A stretch of DNA of 64,000 bases, from positions 175,574 through 239,573 of the forward strand of contig JAGFNQ010001130.1 in assembly GCA_024364735.1 (NCBI GenBank), read 5' to 3'. The notes beneath the pieces are model-generated. The model ran no database searches. It was not told the origin of the DNA and worked only from the letters and a program-made list of their open reading frames with translations. Both the position numbers and the translations under genes were made by a program. Below, in pieces: positions 43,777 through 56,240 of this stretch. This DNA comes from Boesenbergia rotunda (taxonomy: Eukaryota > Streptophyta > Magnoliopsida > Zingiberales > Zingiberaceae). The number at the start of each line of letters is the position of its first letter. Within the stretch, counting starts at the first letter, position 1.

Positions 43777-46700
43777 TCATACAAGAATTACAAGGGCTTG
43801 CCCTCCTTTTTGTACTGTTGGAGGTGAATAGCGCTCCAGGGCCAGCTGAGCTTCTTTTCCTACTCGTCTTGTAGGTAATAGGCTCCGAACGCCAACCTTT
43901 GGATCACTTTGAAAGGTCTGCCCCACTAAGGCTCTAGCTTGCTCACATCGCCGACCGGCTTTCCAGACCAAGTTCCTGACTTGGAAGGTCCGAGGCCTCA
44001 CCTTTTGATTGTATTGATATTGCATCCTCTGACGATAGGTGGTCATCCGCACCGCCCTTCGGCCTTTGATTTCTTCGACTAGATCTAGCTCTAGGCGTCG
44101 TCTTCCCTGATTGTCTTCATCGTAAAGCCTTCACCGATTGGACATACATCTGACCTCCACCGGCACCACTGCTTCAGTTCCGTAGAATAGCTAGAAGGGG
44201 TGCAACCCAAGCCCTCTCTCAGCGTGGTCCGCTAGGGCCATAAAATGTTGGATAGCTTATCCACCCAAGCCCCTCCCACGTGGTCTAGCTTTGTCTTCAA
44301 CCCCCAGAGGACCTCTTAGTTGGTCACCTCTGCTTGGCCAATGCTCTCTGGGTAGGCGACTGAGGTGAATGCTTGCTTAATTCCATAGGTCGAGCACTAG
44401 TCTTGGATTTTCTTGGCTTGGAACTGTCGGTCATTATCCGAGACCAGCTTGTGTGGAATCCGATAACAACACAAGATGTTTTGCCAAAGGAACTTTATAA
44501 CTGCCCCCACTGTGATCCGTACCAACGCCTCTGCCTCCACCCACTTAGAGAAGTAGTCGACCGCCACCAACAAGAACCTTTTATGTGCTGGCGTCGTAGG
44601 AAAGGGTCCTATAATGTCCATTCCCTATTGGTCAAAGGAGTAAGAAACTATGGAGGTCTTCATTACCTCGACCGGCTAGTGAGATAGGCTTTGATGCCTT
44701 TAGAAGGACAGGCAGGTGACGACTAACCAGTTGGCATCCTTCTGTAACGTCGACCAAAAGTAACCCACAAGCAAAACTCCCCAAGCCACCGACCGGCCCC
44801 CTATATGACTACCACAGGATCCCAAATGTATCTCTGTCAACACATACACCGGGTTTTCTTCTCCAAAACATCTGAGTAACGCTCTGGAGAAAGTGCGCTT
44901 ATATAGGGCATTGCAGATCAGAGTGAACCGGGCGGCCCTCTTCCGCAACATCCTGGCTTGCTCGAGGTTAGTCGGGAGGCTTCCCTGTTATAGATAAGAA
45001 ATAATGGGAGCCCTCCAATCGCTCTCCAACTTCAGCTCTGCCTGTTGCTCAAACTAGGCAATGAGCATGGTCTGGGTTATGGGTTGAACAAATGTCCACA
45101 GGGTAATTGCTCCGGCCAACTTGGTCAACTCATCTGCCTTTAAATTGCCCTCTCTCGGGATCTAGCGCAACTCCAACTCCTAAAACCCCGACTTCAACTG
45201 CGCATACACGTCCACGTAGGCTTGTAGACACTCACTGTTCACCTCAAATATCGATCGACCAGCTGCTTCGTGACTAACTATGAATCCATGTGGAGGATGA
45301 CCCTAAAGGCTCCCACATGCCTAACGGCATGCAGACCGACGATGAGGGCTTTATACTCTACTTCATTCTTGGTAGCCCGATATTCAAACCAGATAGATAG
45401 CTGGAGGTGGTCCTCTTTTGGGGATATCATAAGAATCCCCAGGCCACTTCCCTGCCGGGTTGAGGAACCATCCACATAGATCCTCCAGACTCCTTCGGCT
45501 TCTTCAGTGAATAACTCGCTAGGGAAATCCATGAGTGCTTGAGCCTTAATGGATGACTGGGGTTGATACTGTATATCGTATTCACTCAACTCACTTGTCC
45601 ACTTGATCATCTATCGGGATGCCTCTGAGTTGGCTAATACCCCTCCCAGAATACTGTTGGAGAGCACTACAATTGTGTGGGCTAGAAAGTACGGCCAAAG
45701 GCTCCGAGCAACTAAAACAAGAGCGTAGGCCAACTTCTCGAGTGGCCTATAACGACACTCGGTATCTTTCAATAAGAATCAAAAAAAGTATATCGTTTGC
45801 TACTCGATCTCTCTTTGTTTCACCAGTACAATACTCACCGTCTCCTGCATGGTTTCTAAGTACACATATAAAACTTCCCCGGCTTTAGGCATGCCTAGCA
45901 TGGGCAGCCCAACTAGATAAATGTTTAGCTCCTCAAACGCCCGGTCGCACTCGACATCCTATTGAAACTTGATGGCTTGACGCAACGTTTTAAAGAACGG
46001 CAGGCTTTGGTCGGTCAAGTGGGCGATGAACCGTGACAGCACGGTCATTCTGCTGGTCAGCCATTGGGCTTCCTTCAGGGTTCATAGGGAGGGCATATTG
46101 AGCAGGGCATTCACTTTGTTGGGGTTGGCCTCGATGCCCCATTCAGTAATGATATATCCAAGGAATTTCTCGTTTTTGGCCACGAAGAGACATTTAGTCA
46201 GGTTTAACTTCAGACCGTATCTTCTCAGCGTGTTGCATGATTCCTTGATGTCTCCTACAAGGTCGTCCGACCGGGAAGATTTGATGAGGATATCATCAAC
46301 TTATACCTCAATGTTCCGTCCGATCTGCTCTCAGAAAACCTTGTTCATTATCCTCTGATATGTGACCCCTCTATTTTTTAGTCCAAACGACATTACTGTG
46401 TAACAGTACGTACCGTCAGCCGTAATGAAACTGACCTTCTCCTGGTCGGTCGGCACTAGTGGGACTTGATGATAGCCATGGTATGCATCCAACATGTAGA
46501 TTAGTTCACTATTGGCGGTAGAGTCCACCATCTGGTCAATCCATGGCAGAGGGTAGCAATCTTTTGGGTAAGCTCGGTTGAGGTCGCGAAAGTCAATGCA
46601 AACGAACAATTTGTTGCCCGGCTTGGAAACTAAAACAATGTTGGTCAGCCAAGTTGGAAACTGCACCTCCCAAATATGCCCTACTTCCAGGAGCTTCTCT

Positions 46701-46978
46701 ACATCTGCTCAGATGATCCTGTTCTGCTCAGCGCTAAAGTCCATCTTTCATTACTTCACGAGTCGGGCATTGGGATAAATGTGCAGCCGATGCTCCATGA
46801 CTTCCGAATGGATGCCCCTTAAATCTCCGGTTGACCAAGCAAATACATCTTGATTCTAAGCCAAACGGCTTACCAATTTCCACCTCAGCTCGGTAGGAAG
46901 GCCGATGGCTATTTTCACCTTGGCCTCTTCTCCTTCGGGGAGCAATTGAACCTCCTGTTGGGGCAATCGATCCAAGTA
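43777..46978 (-). pseudogene. pol: Tat-type gypsy pol: reverse transcriptase, two RNase H regions, integrase
   Basis: Minus from 46978: VFAWSTGDLRGI, then RT (VQFPTWLTNIVLVSKPGNKL, CIDFRDLNRAYPKDCYPLP, MSFGLKN). At the catalytic site the tyrosine codon is TAA, leaving stop-VDD (about 46300). 45610-45278 is the additional RNase H (YVDGSSTRQGSGLGILM, KNEVEYKAL). 44951-44700 is the integrase zinc region (EIHLGSCGSHIGGRS, GYFWSTLQKDA). 44621-44397 is the core (MDIIGPFPTTPAHKRF, VDYFSKWVEAEAL, SDNDRQF). 44052-43777 is the C-terminal region (RQRMQYQYNQKVRPR). Many stops and frameshifts; dead. Confidence 0.85.
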
Positions 46979-47885
46979 TGATCGGAAAGATTATGGTTTT
47001 GATGTGTGTGTCAATATGGTTAAGGTTAGGGTGTTATATTGTTTTAATATGTGTGAATGAGTCTTGCAGGACTTGGTGGGTCACACATGGAGGACACATC
47101 CGAAGGACGAGAGCCGAGGAAAGAGAACTCTAAGGGCAAGCCGGGAAGTGGACTTCAAAGGGCACATGTGAAGGGTGGCATGGAGGCAAGCCGAGGGCTT
47201 GCGTGCGCATCCGAGGGACGATAGCCGGAGGAAGAGGACTTCAAGGGGCAAGCCAAGAGAGTATACTTGAAGGCACACGTGAAGGAGGGTCGTCGGAGTG
47301 ACGAGGAGTGCTTTTGTAAGCTGGGTAGTCGACTGGGAATGAACCAGTTGACTGCCAGCAAGAGACTCGAAACTCACAGTAACATCAGTCGACTACCCCA
47401 GGGGCAGTCGACTGGTAACCCCGAAAAATAGCCGTTGGCTAGCTATTAAGGCGGGCCAGTCGACTGCCCCAGGGGCAGTCGACTGGTATCGGGCTGGATA
47501 ACATTTGGAGTTGTCCTTTACCCAATTTAAAGGGTGACTTTTTGGCACGTCCAAGGTACGGTTCTTGGGGGTACTATTGTGCTGTTAGTGCTAAAAGTCT
47601 CCAGCTCTTCCTCTCATTCTAAATTCCATCTTGTAAAGAGGAGGAGGACAACCTTGTAAAGGTTTTCTCCACCTTGAAGGAGATTTTTCATTGTGGAGGT
47701 TGTCCGTGCGTGTGGATCCTTGGATTAGTCACCTCTCTGAGGTGGATACCAAGTAAACGAAGGTGTTAGCATTGTTCTTATTATTTTTATTGTTTTTATT
47801 TGTGTTTGGCTAATAATTTTTGTAGAGAAAATCGAAAGCAACTATTCACCCCCCCCCCCCTTTAGTTGGGTGCCACGATCTAACA
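46979..47885 (+). repeat. 5' LTR of element H (907 bp)
   Basis: TGATCGGAAAG...CACGATCTAACA, the end fixed by the primer site tggtatcagagcc. Palindromic CAGTCGACTG pairs at 47326-47354 (imperfect), 47385-47416 and 47457-47488. A run of C (about 47849-47860, attcacccc...) precedes the end. The start is inferred from the change from gypsy to LTR sequence; the other LTR is absent, so it may be off by some bases. Confidence 0.75.
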
Positions 47886-47887
47886 AG

Positions 47888-47901
47888 TGGTATCAGAGCC
47901 G
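47888..47901 (+). other. Primer-binding site of element H
   Basis: tggtatcagagccg two bases after the LTR end, matching the initiator-methionine tRNA 3' end. Confidence 0.85.
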
Positions 47902-47956
47902 TTTCATTTCGGGAGAACTCACCGTCGACCGGAGCATCAAAGAATGGTGTTTTAAG

Positions 47957-49570
47957 AGGGTTATAACACCGCAAGGTCACCGTTCTTCGACGGCAATGAC
48001 TTCGCCTATTGGAACGGTAGGATGGAGTATTACCTCATGAATGACATCGAAAATTGGTTGAGTGTTGGAGAAGGATTCGAAGTCCCAAGGAGCAAAGGAG
48101 GAGAGCCTCTTCCTATGAGAAATTGGTCAAAAGAAATCATGAGAATAGCTCAAGCCAATGCAAAGGCACCACGACGCTTCAATGCGGATTATCAAAAGAG
48201 CAACTAAACAAGGTGGGGTCATTCAAAACCACGAAGGAACTTTGGGAGAAGCTTATCGAACTCAATGAAGGGTCAAATGAGTCAAGGAGGGCCAAGAAGG
48301 ATCTCTTGGTAGCACAACTACAATCACTCACAATGAAAGCAAATGAAACGGTAAGTCAACTACATGGAAAGGTCAAAGAAATTATCAATGAACCCCATGT
48401 CATTGGTGAGAAGATTGAAAATAGGGATATTGTAAGGTACGTACTACAATCTTCCCTAGAACTACTTTGTGGGCATCCATGGTTGATGCTTACAAAGTAT
48501 CTAGGGATCTTTCTTTGGTTAGATGACTTGTTTTGTGAATTCGAATTACATGAGCAAGCTAACATTTCTATCAAAGAGAAAGGTGTAGCTTTTATTGTAG
48601 AAAAGGAAAGGAAAAAAGAAGAAGGAGAAAAAGAAGGTCGTCTACTCATCATCATCCGACTCGGAAGAGTCAAGCACTTCAATGGATAGCGACCAAGAAG
48701 CTTACATGATAAGGAAAATGTGAAGAGCTTTTAAAAGTTTTTCTAACAAGCCTTATGGTAGGAAAGAAAATTATTTGCTATAATTGCCATCAAGAGGGAC
48801 ACATGAAGAATGAGTGCCCACAATTAAAGAAAAGGGAGGAAAAGAAGGAAGAAAGCAAGAAGAGTGAGAGGAAGAAATCCAAGGAAAAAGGAAAGAAGGT
48901 CACAAGTTTAAAGGCCACTTGAGATGATCCATCATCGTCGGAGGAAGAAGGAGATCATGTGTCACACTTTGCATTGATGAGAGTGGACAACTTGGAGTCA
49001 TCCGAAGATGAAAGGAGTTTGAGTGATGATGAACAAGGAAGCTCAAGTGAAGGTGAAGGCTCATCATCGGAATCCAATGTGTCGGTAAGTGAGGTATATA
49101 ACTTACCCACCTCTACTGTTGTTAAAATTATTACTAGCACAAATGATGATTTGGCTAAGGCTAGAAAGAAGGTTAAGGAATTAAAAAATGAAGTTTGCAT
49201 GCTAAAATTATAATCCATGAAATTTAAGGACAATGTGCATGTTTCCTCTTCCGTTTCACATGATTCATGTTTGGAAAAATAAAATAAGGAGCTAAGGGAA
49301 AAGGTAGAAGACCTCACCAAGGCTCTTGGAAAGTTTCAAGTTGGCTCTAGAAGCCTTGACATGATCATCAATAGCCAAAGAGCCGTGTATAACAAAGCCG
49401 GGATAGGTTATACACCCAAAATCAAGGAGGTAGCTTTTATTTCACTTATGGGTAAGAAGGGTGCCCCTAGGAAGCAAGGTGTTAAGGGAAATGTAAAGAA
49501 GACATGGGTACTTAAGAAAAATTTAAATGATGTTTGTGGATCTAACATTTGGGTACCAAAAGCTTGTGTT
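47957..49570 (+). pseudogene. gag: Gag of element H, frameshifted
   Basis: 47960-48207 encodes the copia Gag start (SPFFDGNDFAYWNGRMEYYL, IENWLSVGEGFEVPR) but ends early; the following Gag core (LNKVGSFKTTKELWEKLIEL... DLLVAQLQSLTMK) continues in another frame (to 48689). One zinc knuckle CYNCHQEGHMKNEC lies at about 48777-48820. A Ser/Glu-rich section (48959-49213) and a linker (GSRSLDMIINSQRAVYNK... GIGYTPK, to 49530) lead to protease. At least three frame changes and several stops. The original start appears disrupted: an upstream ATG is followed by TAA after two codons. Confidence 0.85.
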
Positions 49571-49585
49571 TTCCGTGTTGTTTAG

Positions 49586-52500
49586 GTGAAGGTGAAGGAA
49601 GCTTCAAAAATGTGGATAGTGGATAGCGGGTGTTCAAGGCATATGACCACGGATGTAAGCAAATTCACCACCATTAGCTATCTAAGGGAAGGAACCGTGT
49701 CATTCGGAAATAGTGAGAAACTCAAAATAATTTGTAGGGGCACTATTGAGGTATCTTCTACAATCACAATTCATAAAAAAATTTTGATTAAGGATATGGA
49801 GTTTAATTTGCTTAGTGTGAATCAACTTTGTGATGTTGGGTATAAGGTTGAGTTCCATGCTAAGAAATGTTTAATTAGACAAAATGGGTCCGAAAATATC
49901 ATGTTAGAAGGATATAGAGAAACAAACCTTAACTATCTTAATCTTTCTTATGCTTCTAACATTTCTCCTAAGTGTTTCATATCCAAAGAAGAAGAATGAT
50001 GGTTGTGGCATCAGCGGCTTGGGCACATTAATATGAAGAACATTGCAAGAATTGCTAAGGAGGAGTTGGTGAAGTTGCTCCCAATGATCAAGTATGAAAG
50101 AACAAGATGTGTGATGCGTGTCAAGAGGGTAAGCAATCTAAATCATCACACAAAGGTAAAACCTTAACTAGCACTTCTTTCCCTTTAGAGTTATTGCATT
50201 TAGACTTGTTTGATTGTCATAACACACCTTCAATAATAGGAAGTAAATATTGTTTGGTAATTGTAGATGACTTTTCTAAATATACATGGGTATATTTCAT
50301 GAAACATAAGGATGACACTTTAGAAATATTTGTAGGATTTAGTAAACGTGTTGAAAATGATAAACACCTCAAGATCAACCGAATTAGGAGTGACCATGGT
50401 GGGGAATTTAAAAATTCAAACTTCTCACAATTTTGTTTAGAAAATGAGTACAAACATAAATTTTCATGTCCAAGAACCCCTCAACAAAATGATGTGATAG
50501 AAAGAAGAAATAGGGCATTACAAGAAGCCGCTAAGACTATGCTTAATGCATATTCTCTACCTAGCTACTTTTGGGCCGAAGTGGTAAATATCGTTTGTTA
50601 CATTCAAAATCGGGTCTTAATTCATAGGTTTTTAGGGAAAACTCCATTCGAGTTGTGGAAAGAGAGAATTCCACAAATACTCTATTTTAGAGTTTTTGGG
50701 TGTAAAGTCTACATTTTAAACACCAAGGATGATTTGAGGAAATTTGAATCTAAGGCGGATGAAGGGATCTTGGATGGATATTTATCCACTAGTAGGGGAT
50801 ATCGAGTGTATAACAAAAGGACTAAGGTAATTGAGGAGTCATCCAATGTGGATATTGATGAGTCATCCAATGTGGATATTGATGAGTCAACTAACACTTA
50901 CCCTAGGAAATCTTCTATTGATAAGGACATAGAAGAAAGTCAACCCCTTATCCGAGAAATTCAAGACCTACATTTGGGGGGCATTGATCAAGGGGGAGGG
51001 AGAAGTGCATTAGAGGATGAACATCATGTAGTCAATGAGCGCATAGCCTCTAAGCACTTAAGGCACCACCAAGACCACCTCGTTGACCAGATAGTTGGGG
51101 ATGTCACCCAAGGGGTGAAGACTAGGTCTTACTTTAGGGAACATAGTAGTCAAATTGCCTTGATTTCCCAACTTGAACCAAAATCTATTGATGAGGTATT
51201 AGGTGATGTGGATTGGGTACTAGTCATGCAAAAAGAGTTGAATCAATTTGAAAGGAGTGAAGTGTAGGAGTTAGATCTTAGGCCCAATGATTGTACCGTT
51301 GTCACCACAAGATGGGTCTTTAGGAACAAGTTAGATGATCAAGGAAATATTACTAGGAACAAGGCTAGATTGGTAGCAAGGGACTTTAATCAAGTTGAGG
51401 GTCTTGATTATGATGAGACATATGCCCCCGTAGCTAGATTAGAGTATATTAGGATCTTATTAGCATATGCCGCTCACGTGGGTTTCACACTTCACCAAAT
51501 GGATGTGAAGTCGGCATTCCTTAATGGGGTCATTAAGGAAGAGGTGTATATAGAGCAACCACCCGGATTTGAAAACCCAAACTACCCTAGTTATGTCTAC
51601 AAACTAAGAAAAGCCTTGTATGAATTGAAACAAGCTCCCCGGGCTTGGTATGAAAGGTTTTCATCATTCTTAGTATCCAAGAGTTTTAGGAGAGGTACAG
51701 TTGATTCAACATTATTCCTAAAATCTAAGAATAAGGATATCTTTGTGGCCCAAGTGTATGTTGATGATATTATTTTTGGGTCAACAAATAATGAATTTCT
51801 CCATGAGTTTATTAAATGTATGGAAAATGAGTTTGAGATGAGTCTCATGGGAGAATTGACTTTCTTTTTAGGATTACAAGTCAAACAAACGAATGAAGGG
51901 ACTCATGTGTATCAAACTAAATATGTTAGGGAAATCATAAAGAAATTTGGATTAGAAAATGCTAAGGTAGCATCTACCCATATAGGAACAAATGTCAAAA
52001 TGGGTAGTGATCTTGAAGGAAAAGTAGTAAACTCAAAACAATATAGGAGTATGATTGGTAGCTTGTTATACCTAACCGCTAGTAGACCGCATATATTATT
52101 TGCGGTAGGTATATGTGCAAGGTATCAATCATGTGCCAACGAGTCTCATCTAGTGGTAGTAAAGAGGATCTTAAGGTATATTAAAGGTACTCTTAATGTC
52201 GGTCTTTGGTATCCTAGAACTCCAAATATTGAACTTTTTGGATACACCGACTCGGATTATACGGGTTGTAAACTAGATAGGAAGAGTACTAGTGAAGGAT
52301 GTCAATTTATGGGGTCATCTTTAGTTAGTTGGAGTAGTAGGAAGCAACCATGTGTTGCTTTATCAACAACGGAAGTCGAATATGTAGCAATGGGTGGTTG
52401 TGTGTTTCAACTACTTTGGATCATGCATACCTTAGAGGATTATGAGTTATATTACTCCAAAGTCAAGGTTTTATGTGACAATGTAAGTACTATTAATTTG

Positions 52501-52698
52501 ACTAAAAATCCGGTACATCATTCTAGAATAAAACACATTGAAGTGAAGCATCACTTCATTAGGGATCATGTGGCAAGGGGAGACATAGAATTACATTATG
52601 TTAAGTCAAAGTCAAACCTTGCCGACATATTTACCAAGCTTCTTCCCGAAGCGGAGTTCACATCCTTAAGAAGGGGTCTTGGTATGTGTTTTGTATAA
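49586..52698 (+). pseudogene. pol: Pol of element H: protease, integrase, reverse transcriptase, RNase H
   Basis: Protease: MWIVDSGCSRHMT (active-site DSG, 49610-49650). A frame break at 49999 splits the pre-integrase HLRLGH-type segment (here WWHQRLGHINMKN with a stop). Integrase 50107-51267: CDACQEGKQSK, LDLFDC, RSDHGGEF, VIERRNRAL give C-C and D-D-E. A short duplication DESSNVDI is present near 50835-50880. Break TAG at 51266. RT and RNase H 51370-52698 form one intact 442-codon frame: VARDFNQVEGLDYDETYAP, QMDVKSAFLNG, YVDDIIFGS, then YTDSDYTGCKLDRKST, EVEYVAMG, and NLADIFTKLLPE. Three or four mutations separate it from a full polyprotein. Confidence 0.9.
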
Positions 52699-52802
52699 GT
52701 ATAGGATTGACCTTGGAGTAATACAATAGGAAGGTGGTGCGTGATTCATTAGGATGATACAAATGATTCACTTATGCTTATGGCATATTGTTGGGTTGTT
52801 AG
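52699..52802 (+). other. 3' untranslated remnant of element H
   Basis: Short non-coding segment between the RNase H stop and the insertion at 52803. No polypurine tract is visible. Confidence 0.6.
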
Positions 52803-54100
52803 TGTTGGATCGAGAGAATACGATAGAGGGGGGGGTGAATATCGTAAAACCTTTTCAGATAAAATTTTAAGAGAATAAGCAGAGGAAATTAAAACAACCA
52901 AACGCGAACACAAGGATTTACTTGGTTCGGAGTCGCGGTCGGCTCTTACTCCAAGGCCCACGGTCCTTGACCGTTTACTGCGGACAATTCTATAATGCGC
53001 AAAGTGTTTTACAAAGAATTGTACAGTAATATTGCAGTAAAAGAAAACAGAGTTACTCTTCGAGATCGACCCCCGGTATGGATCGTACTTTGGTGCGGAG
53101 GGTCGTCGTCGGCGCTTAGAATCTCGAGATCTGAGGTTTCCGGAGTAGAGCGCTTGAGTCGAAGAGCGTAGAGGCGTTTGGAAAGTTGTTACCGAAGCCT
53201 TGGGGGTCGAGCCCCTTATATAGTGAACCTGGGGGCGCCCTCCGCGTGTCACACGATCCGCAAACATCTCGGTCAGCCCTTATCCCTCTAGGATCGGGCT
53301 CGAGGTTTGACGGGGGCGCCCGGGAAGCAGGGGGCGCCCGGGTTGACTCAATCTGCTGGCTTCTCGGCTGGATAGAACTCTATCTGCTTCGTTGGCTTGG
53401 ACCCAGGGCGCCCGAGGCATCCGGGGCGCCCGGGAGCACGGGGCGCCCGGGAGCAAGGGGGCGCCCGGCCCAGTGTGCTTCCGAAGCGTTTTCTTGCTTA
53501 ACTCTTTTTTGGCTTTGACTTAGGGTGCCCGGGACCTCCCGGGCGCCCAACCCAGCTGCTGCCCCTCTCCTTTGGGGCGTTCTGAGCTACAGAAACTCGT
53601 TCCTTCGGTCCTGCATCCAGGGCTAGTGCCAAACAAAACAAAGCAAGCATGTTAGTAAATTTTACAGCCGTAGCTATCTTGGTTCTGACTTTGGGTCTCC
53701 AAAATGGAGCCCTAGGTCGAGCCGACGCCTACTGTTCCCTCAACGGGGAACGCGTCCTCACCTACTCCTCCCAGGAGAGTTTACCTTTTGGCAACCGGCT
53801 CCTCCGGTTGGACTTTTGCCCGATGCACCTGACCAGGTCTTCGTGCCCACCTTCTGAGCAGGTCTTCGATGCCCAGCTCCTTGCCAGGACTTCGTGCCCA
53901 CCTTCCGAGCAGGTCTTCGGTGCCCAGCTCCTTGCCAGGGCTTCGTGCCCAGTCCTCGACCACGACTTCGTGCCTAGTGTACCTAGGACTTCTTTTCCTA
54001 TACACTTAGTGAACATGTTAGATCAACATAATATCTTAACTTTTGAAACCTTTGCCATTATCAAAACTCAGGTTTGACTTAGGTGCTGCCTGCACCAACA
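52803..54100 (-). repeat. LTR of Sirevirus-like element G (1298 bp)
   Basis: Minus-strand ends TGTTGGTGCAGG (54100) and ...CTCTCGATCCAACA (52803), with cacccccccctctatcg (minus) before the end. Features in transcription order: about 32-bp repeats (53990-53820), a GGGCGCCCGGG palindrome array (53560-53229), TATA at 53217-53224, then the C run at about 52830. Flanks gttag and atgaa differ, consistent with this being the 3' LTR of G rather than a solo LTR. Confidence 0.8.
53217..53224 (-). promoter_or_regulatory. LTR TATA box of element G
   Basis: Minus-strand ctatataagg, immediately after the last GGGCGCC palindrome (53229-53240). Confidence 0.55.
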
Positions 54101-55048
54101 ATGAAAATAATTTTAAGTCAAGTACTTAGAAATTTTTGAAAATAATTTTAAGTTAAGTACTTTGAAATTTTTGAAAATAATTTAAGTCAAGTACTTGGAA
54201 ATTTTTGAAATTAATTTTAAGTCAAGTACATGGAAATTTAAGTCAAGTACTTGGAAACAGTTTTGAAAAACAACTTAAGTCAAGTATTTGGAAACAGTTT
54301 TTGAAAAAGACGATTTTGAAGGCAACTTTAAATTAAGTACTTTTTGAAGAAAGGATAAAGAAAATTTTGAAAATTTGAATTTTGAAAAAACATTTTAATT
54401 TTGAAATTTTCCTTCTCTCCTTTTCACTCTCTCCCCCTTTGCCATATATCAAAAAAACAAAGCAAATATAGAAAAATAATTTGCACAAGGATATAGTAAA
54501 AGAATAATGTGTTGTACTGAACCAATTCAAGATATAGACTAGACCAAATCAATTTGATATATCTCTGTCGGGTCCTGTCTAACCCAATTAGCTACTTACT
54601 AACTGTTATAAACAGTAGTTTTCGCTAGGGTTAGTCAAGTTAAGTGTTCTGTTCAAGTTAGATTTTCTAAACTTGACACTTAGCCTGATTACTGTTTAAT
54701 TTGTATTTAGTGTCCCAATTACTGCAGATGCACTGACTTAAAACATCTTGAATTAAGGCAAAGACCTAAGCATCTCAACCTATTCTAGGTTATCAATCAA
54801 AAGTACCCTAAGGTGCTTGTGAGATGCTGGCTTCTAGATCTATAGGTGCATGCAGTTCTAGGGTTAGGGCCTAAGCTAAGTCCATTTTCGAAAAAGCCCT
54901 AGTTTTGAAGGGGGTAGTTTTTCCAAAAAAAACTAAGTCGAAACATTGATTTAAAATTGTAAAAAGATTTTGAAAATCAAGTAAGGCAGTTTTAAAATTA
55001 TTTTAGAGGCTGATTTTAAAGCAGTAAAAAAACAGACGTGAAGTAAGC
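54101..55048 (-). other. 3' region of element G with ~43-bp tandem repeats
   Basis: No gene. 54101-54340 holds about six units of the form aattttaagtcaagtacttggaaattttt. tgatatatggcaaagggggagagag (minus, near 54452-54430) resembles a Sirevirus polypurine tract, but it lies ~330 bases from the LTR; the repeats separate them. Confidence 0.65.
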
Positions 55049-56240
55049 CTATTCTACCAAGCATAATCCTAACTTCCTTCTTAGTGAGCTGAACTCAGAC
55101 TCAGGTAGGGGTTTGGTGAATATGTCAGCTAAGTTAGATTTAGAGTCTACATGCTTAAGGACTATCTCACCCCTGGCTATATGATCTCTTACAAAGTGGT
55201 GTTTAACTTCTATGTGTTTAGTTCTGGAATGTTGGATTGGGTTCATAGTTAGATTGATTGAGCTTATATTGTCAATGTAGACTTGAGTTTGGGTGTAGTT
55301 AAGCTGGAAGTCCTTAAGAGTGTGCATCATCCATAAGAGTTGTGCTACACACTCTCCTAAGGCTACATACTCAGCTTCAGTTATGAATAGAGCTACACAG
55401 TGTTGTTTTCTGCTACACCAACTTACTAGACTATTTCCTAATAGTTGACAGCTTCCACTTATGCTCTTTCTATCTAATTTACAACCAGCGTAGTCAGAAT
55501 CAGAGTATCCTAATAAGTCAAAGGTTGAGGTCCTAGGATACCAAATCCCTACATTTAGGGTGCCCTTAACATATCTTAGTATTCTTTTTAAGGCTGCTAA
55601 GTGTGTTTCCTTAGCATAGGTTTGGTATCTAGCACATATTCCTACGACAAAGAGGATATCAGGTCTGCTGGCTGTATGGTACAGTAGACTTCCAATCATA
55701 CTCCTATAAAGTTTAAGATCTACTGGTTTACCATCAGGGTCACTATCTATTTTTACATTTGTGGCCATGGGATTTCTAGCATGCCTATAGAAGTAAGAGT
55801 GTAGAGTATCTAGGGTAATGTGAGAGTAGGGGGCATCAAAGGGAGGATCCCTAGGAGGGTAACAGCAAAAGGTGGACTATGAGAGTCGTAGTCCAAGAAA
55901 TCGGTTGAGCAATGAGGGAGTGATTGTCAAGGGCATCCCTTGAACGGTGGTGACAAATATTAGATCGTCTTGTCTAACTATGTTGTTATGGAATTCTGCA
56001 CAGAGGGATGTGTTGATGGGATGAGTGCAGAATACAAGGTTGTCTAGTTGGTAAAAGTTGATAACATTCATGGCCAATGGACAAGATTGAATGAAGAATT
56101 GCCTATTTAGGTAACTCGTCTTAATAGGCTTATATGTTGTTCGAGCAAATCTATTGCAAAGTTCTAAGGTTGGGAACCTAGGATCGGGACTAGGTTCGGT
56201 ACCGGGGTTTGATTGGTTTGCTCGGCGTTTTCTAAGATAA
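55049..56240 (-). pseudogene. Chimeric ORF: plant-transposon-type domain fused to copia RNase H
   Basis: Minus from about 56240: an exon-like segment after ...cttatcttag, reading KRRANQSNPG, FFIQSCPLAMNVINFYQLDN, AEFHNNIVRQDDLIFVTTVQ and TITPSLLNRFLGLRLS, a pattern like the 'putative plant transposon protein' domain (PF20167, from memory). After one stop the frame continues (PFDAPYSHITLDTLHSYFYR) and runs in phase into NPMATNVKIDSDPDGK, the end of RT, and an intact RNase H of 239 codons (SDSDYAGCKLDRKS, EAEYVALGEC, HSRTKHIEVKHHF, NLADIFTKPLPE). Protease, integrase and most of RT are absent. An internal deletion at the NPMATN site best explains it. Confidence 0.65.

Larger units (their letters stand above)
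39326..46978 (-). mobile_element. Element J: decayed Tat-type Ty3/gypsy element with antisense ORF
   Basis: Minus-strand order from 46978: part of RT, RNase H, additional RNase H, integrase (to 43777), tandem array (43730-42950), an additional ORF on the opposite strand (40500-42740), poly-G tract, and a putative 3' LTR (about 40197-39330). An antisense additional ORF between pol and the 3' LTR is a known feature of Tat elements. The right part is cut off by element H at 46978. Both ends are uncertain. Confidence 0.7.
46979..52802 (+). mobile_element. Element H: Sirevirus-like copia element, 5' LTR through RNase H
   Basis: 5' LTR 46979-47885, primer site, gag with frameshifts, protease, integrase, RT and RNase H up to 52698; the 3' LTR is not in the window because another LTR lies at 52803. 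The CAGTCGACTG palindromes in its LTR link it to the gag-only element at the window start, which could be a derivative using H-type Pol (inference). It entered element J inside the RT gene; the left flank is aagta. Confidence 0.85.

Noticed and set aside
52803..54100. Solo LTR
   Set aside because: Flanking 5-mers gttag and atgaa do not match, and the matching minus-strand RNase H and 3' region follow on the right, so it is read as the 3' LTR of element G.
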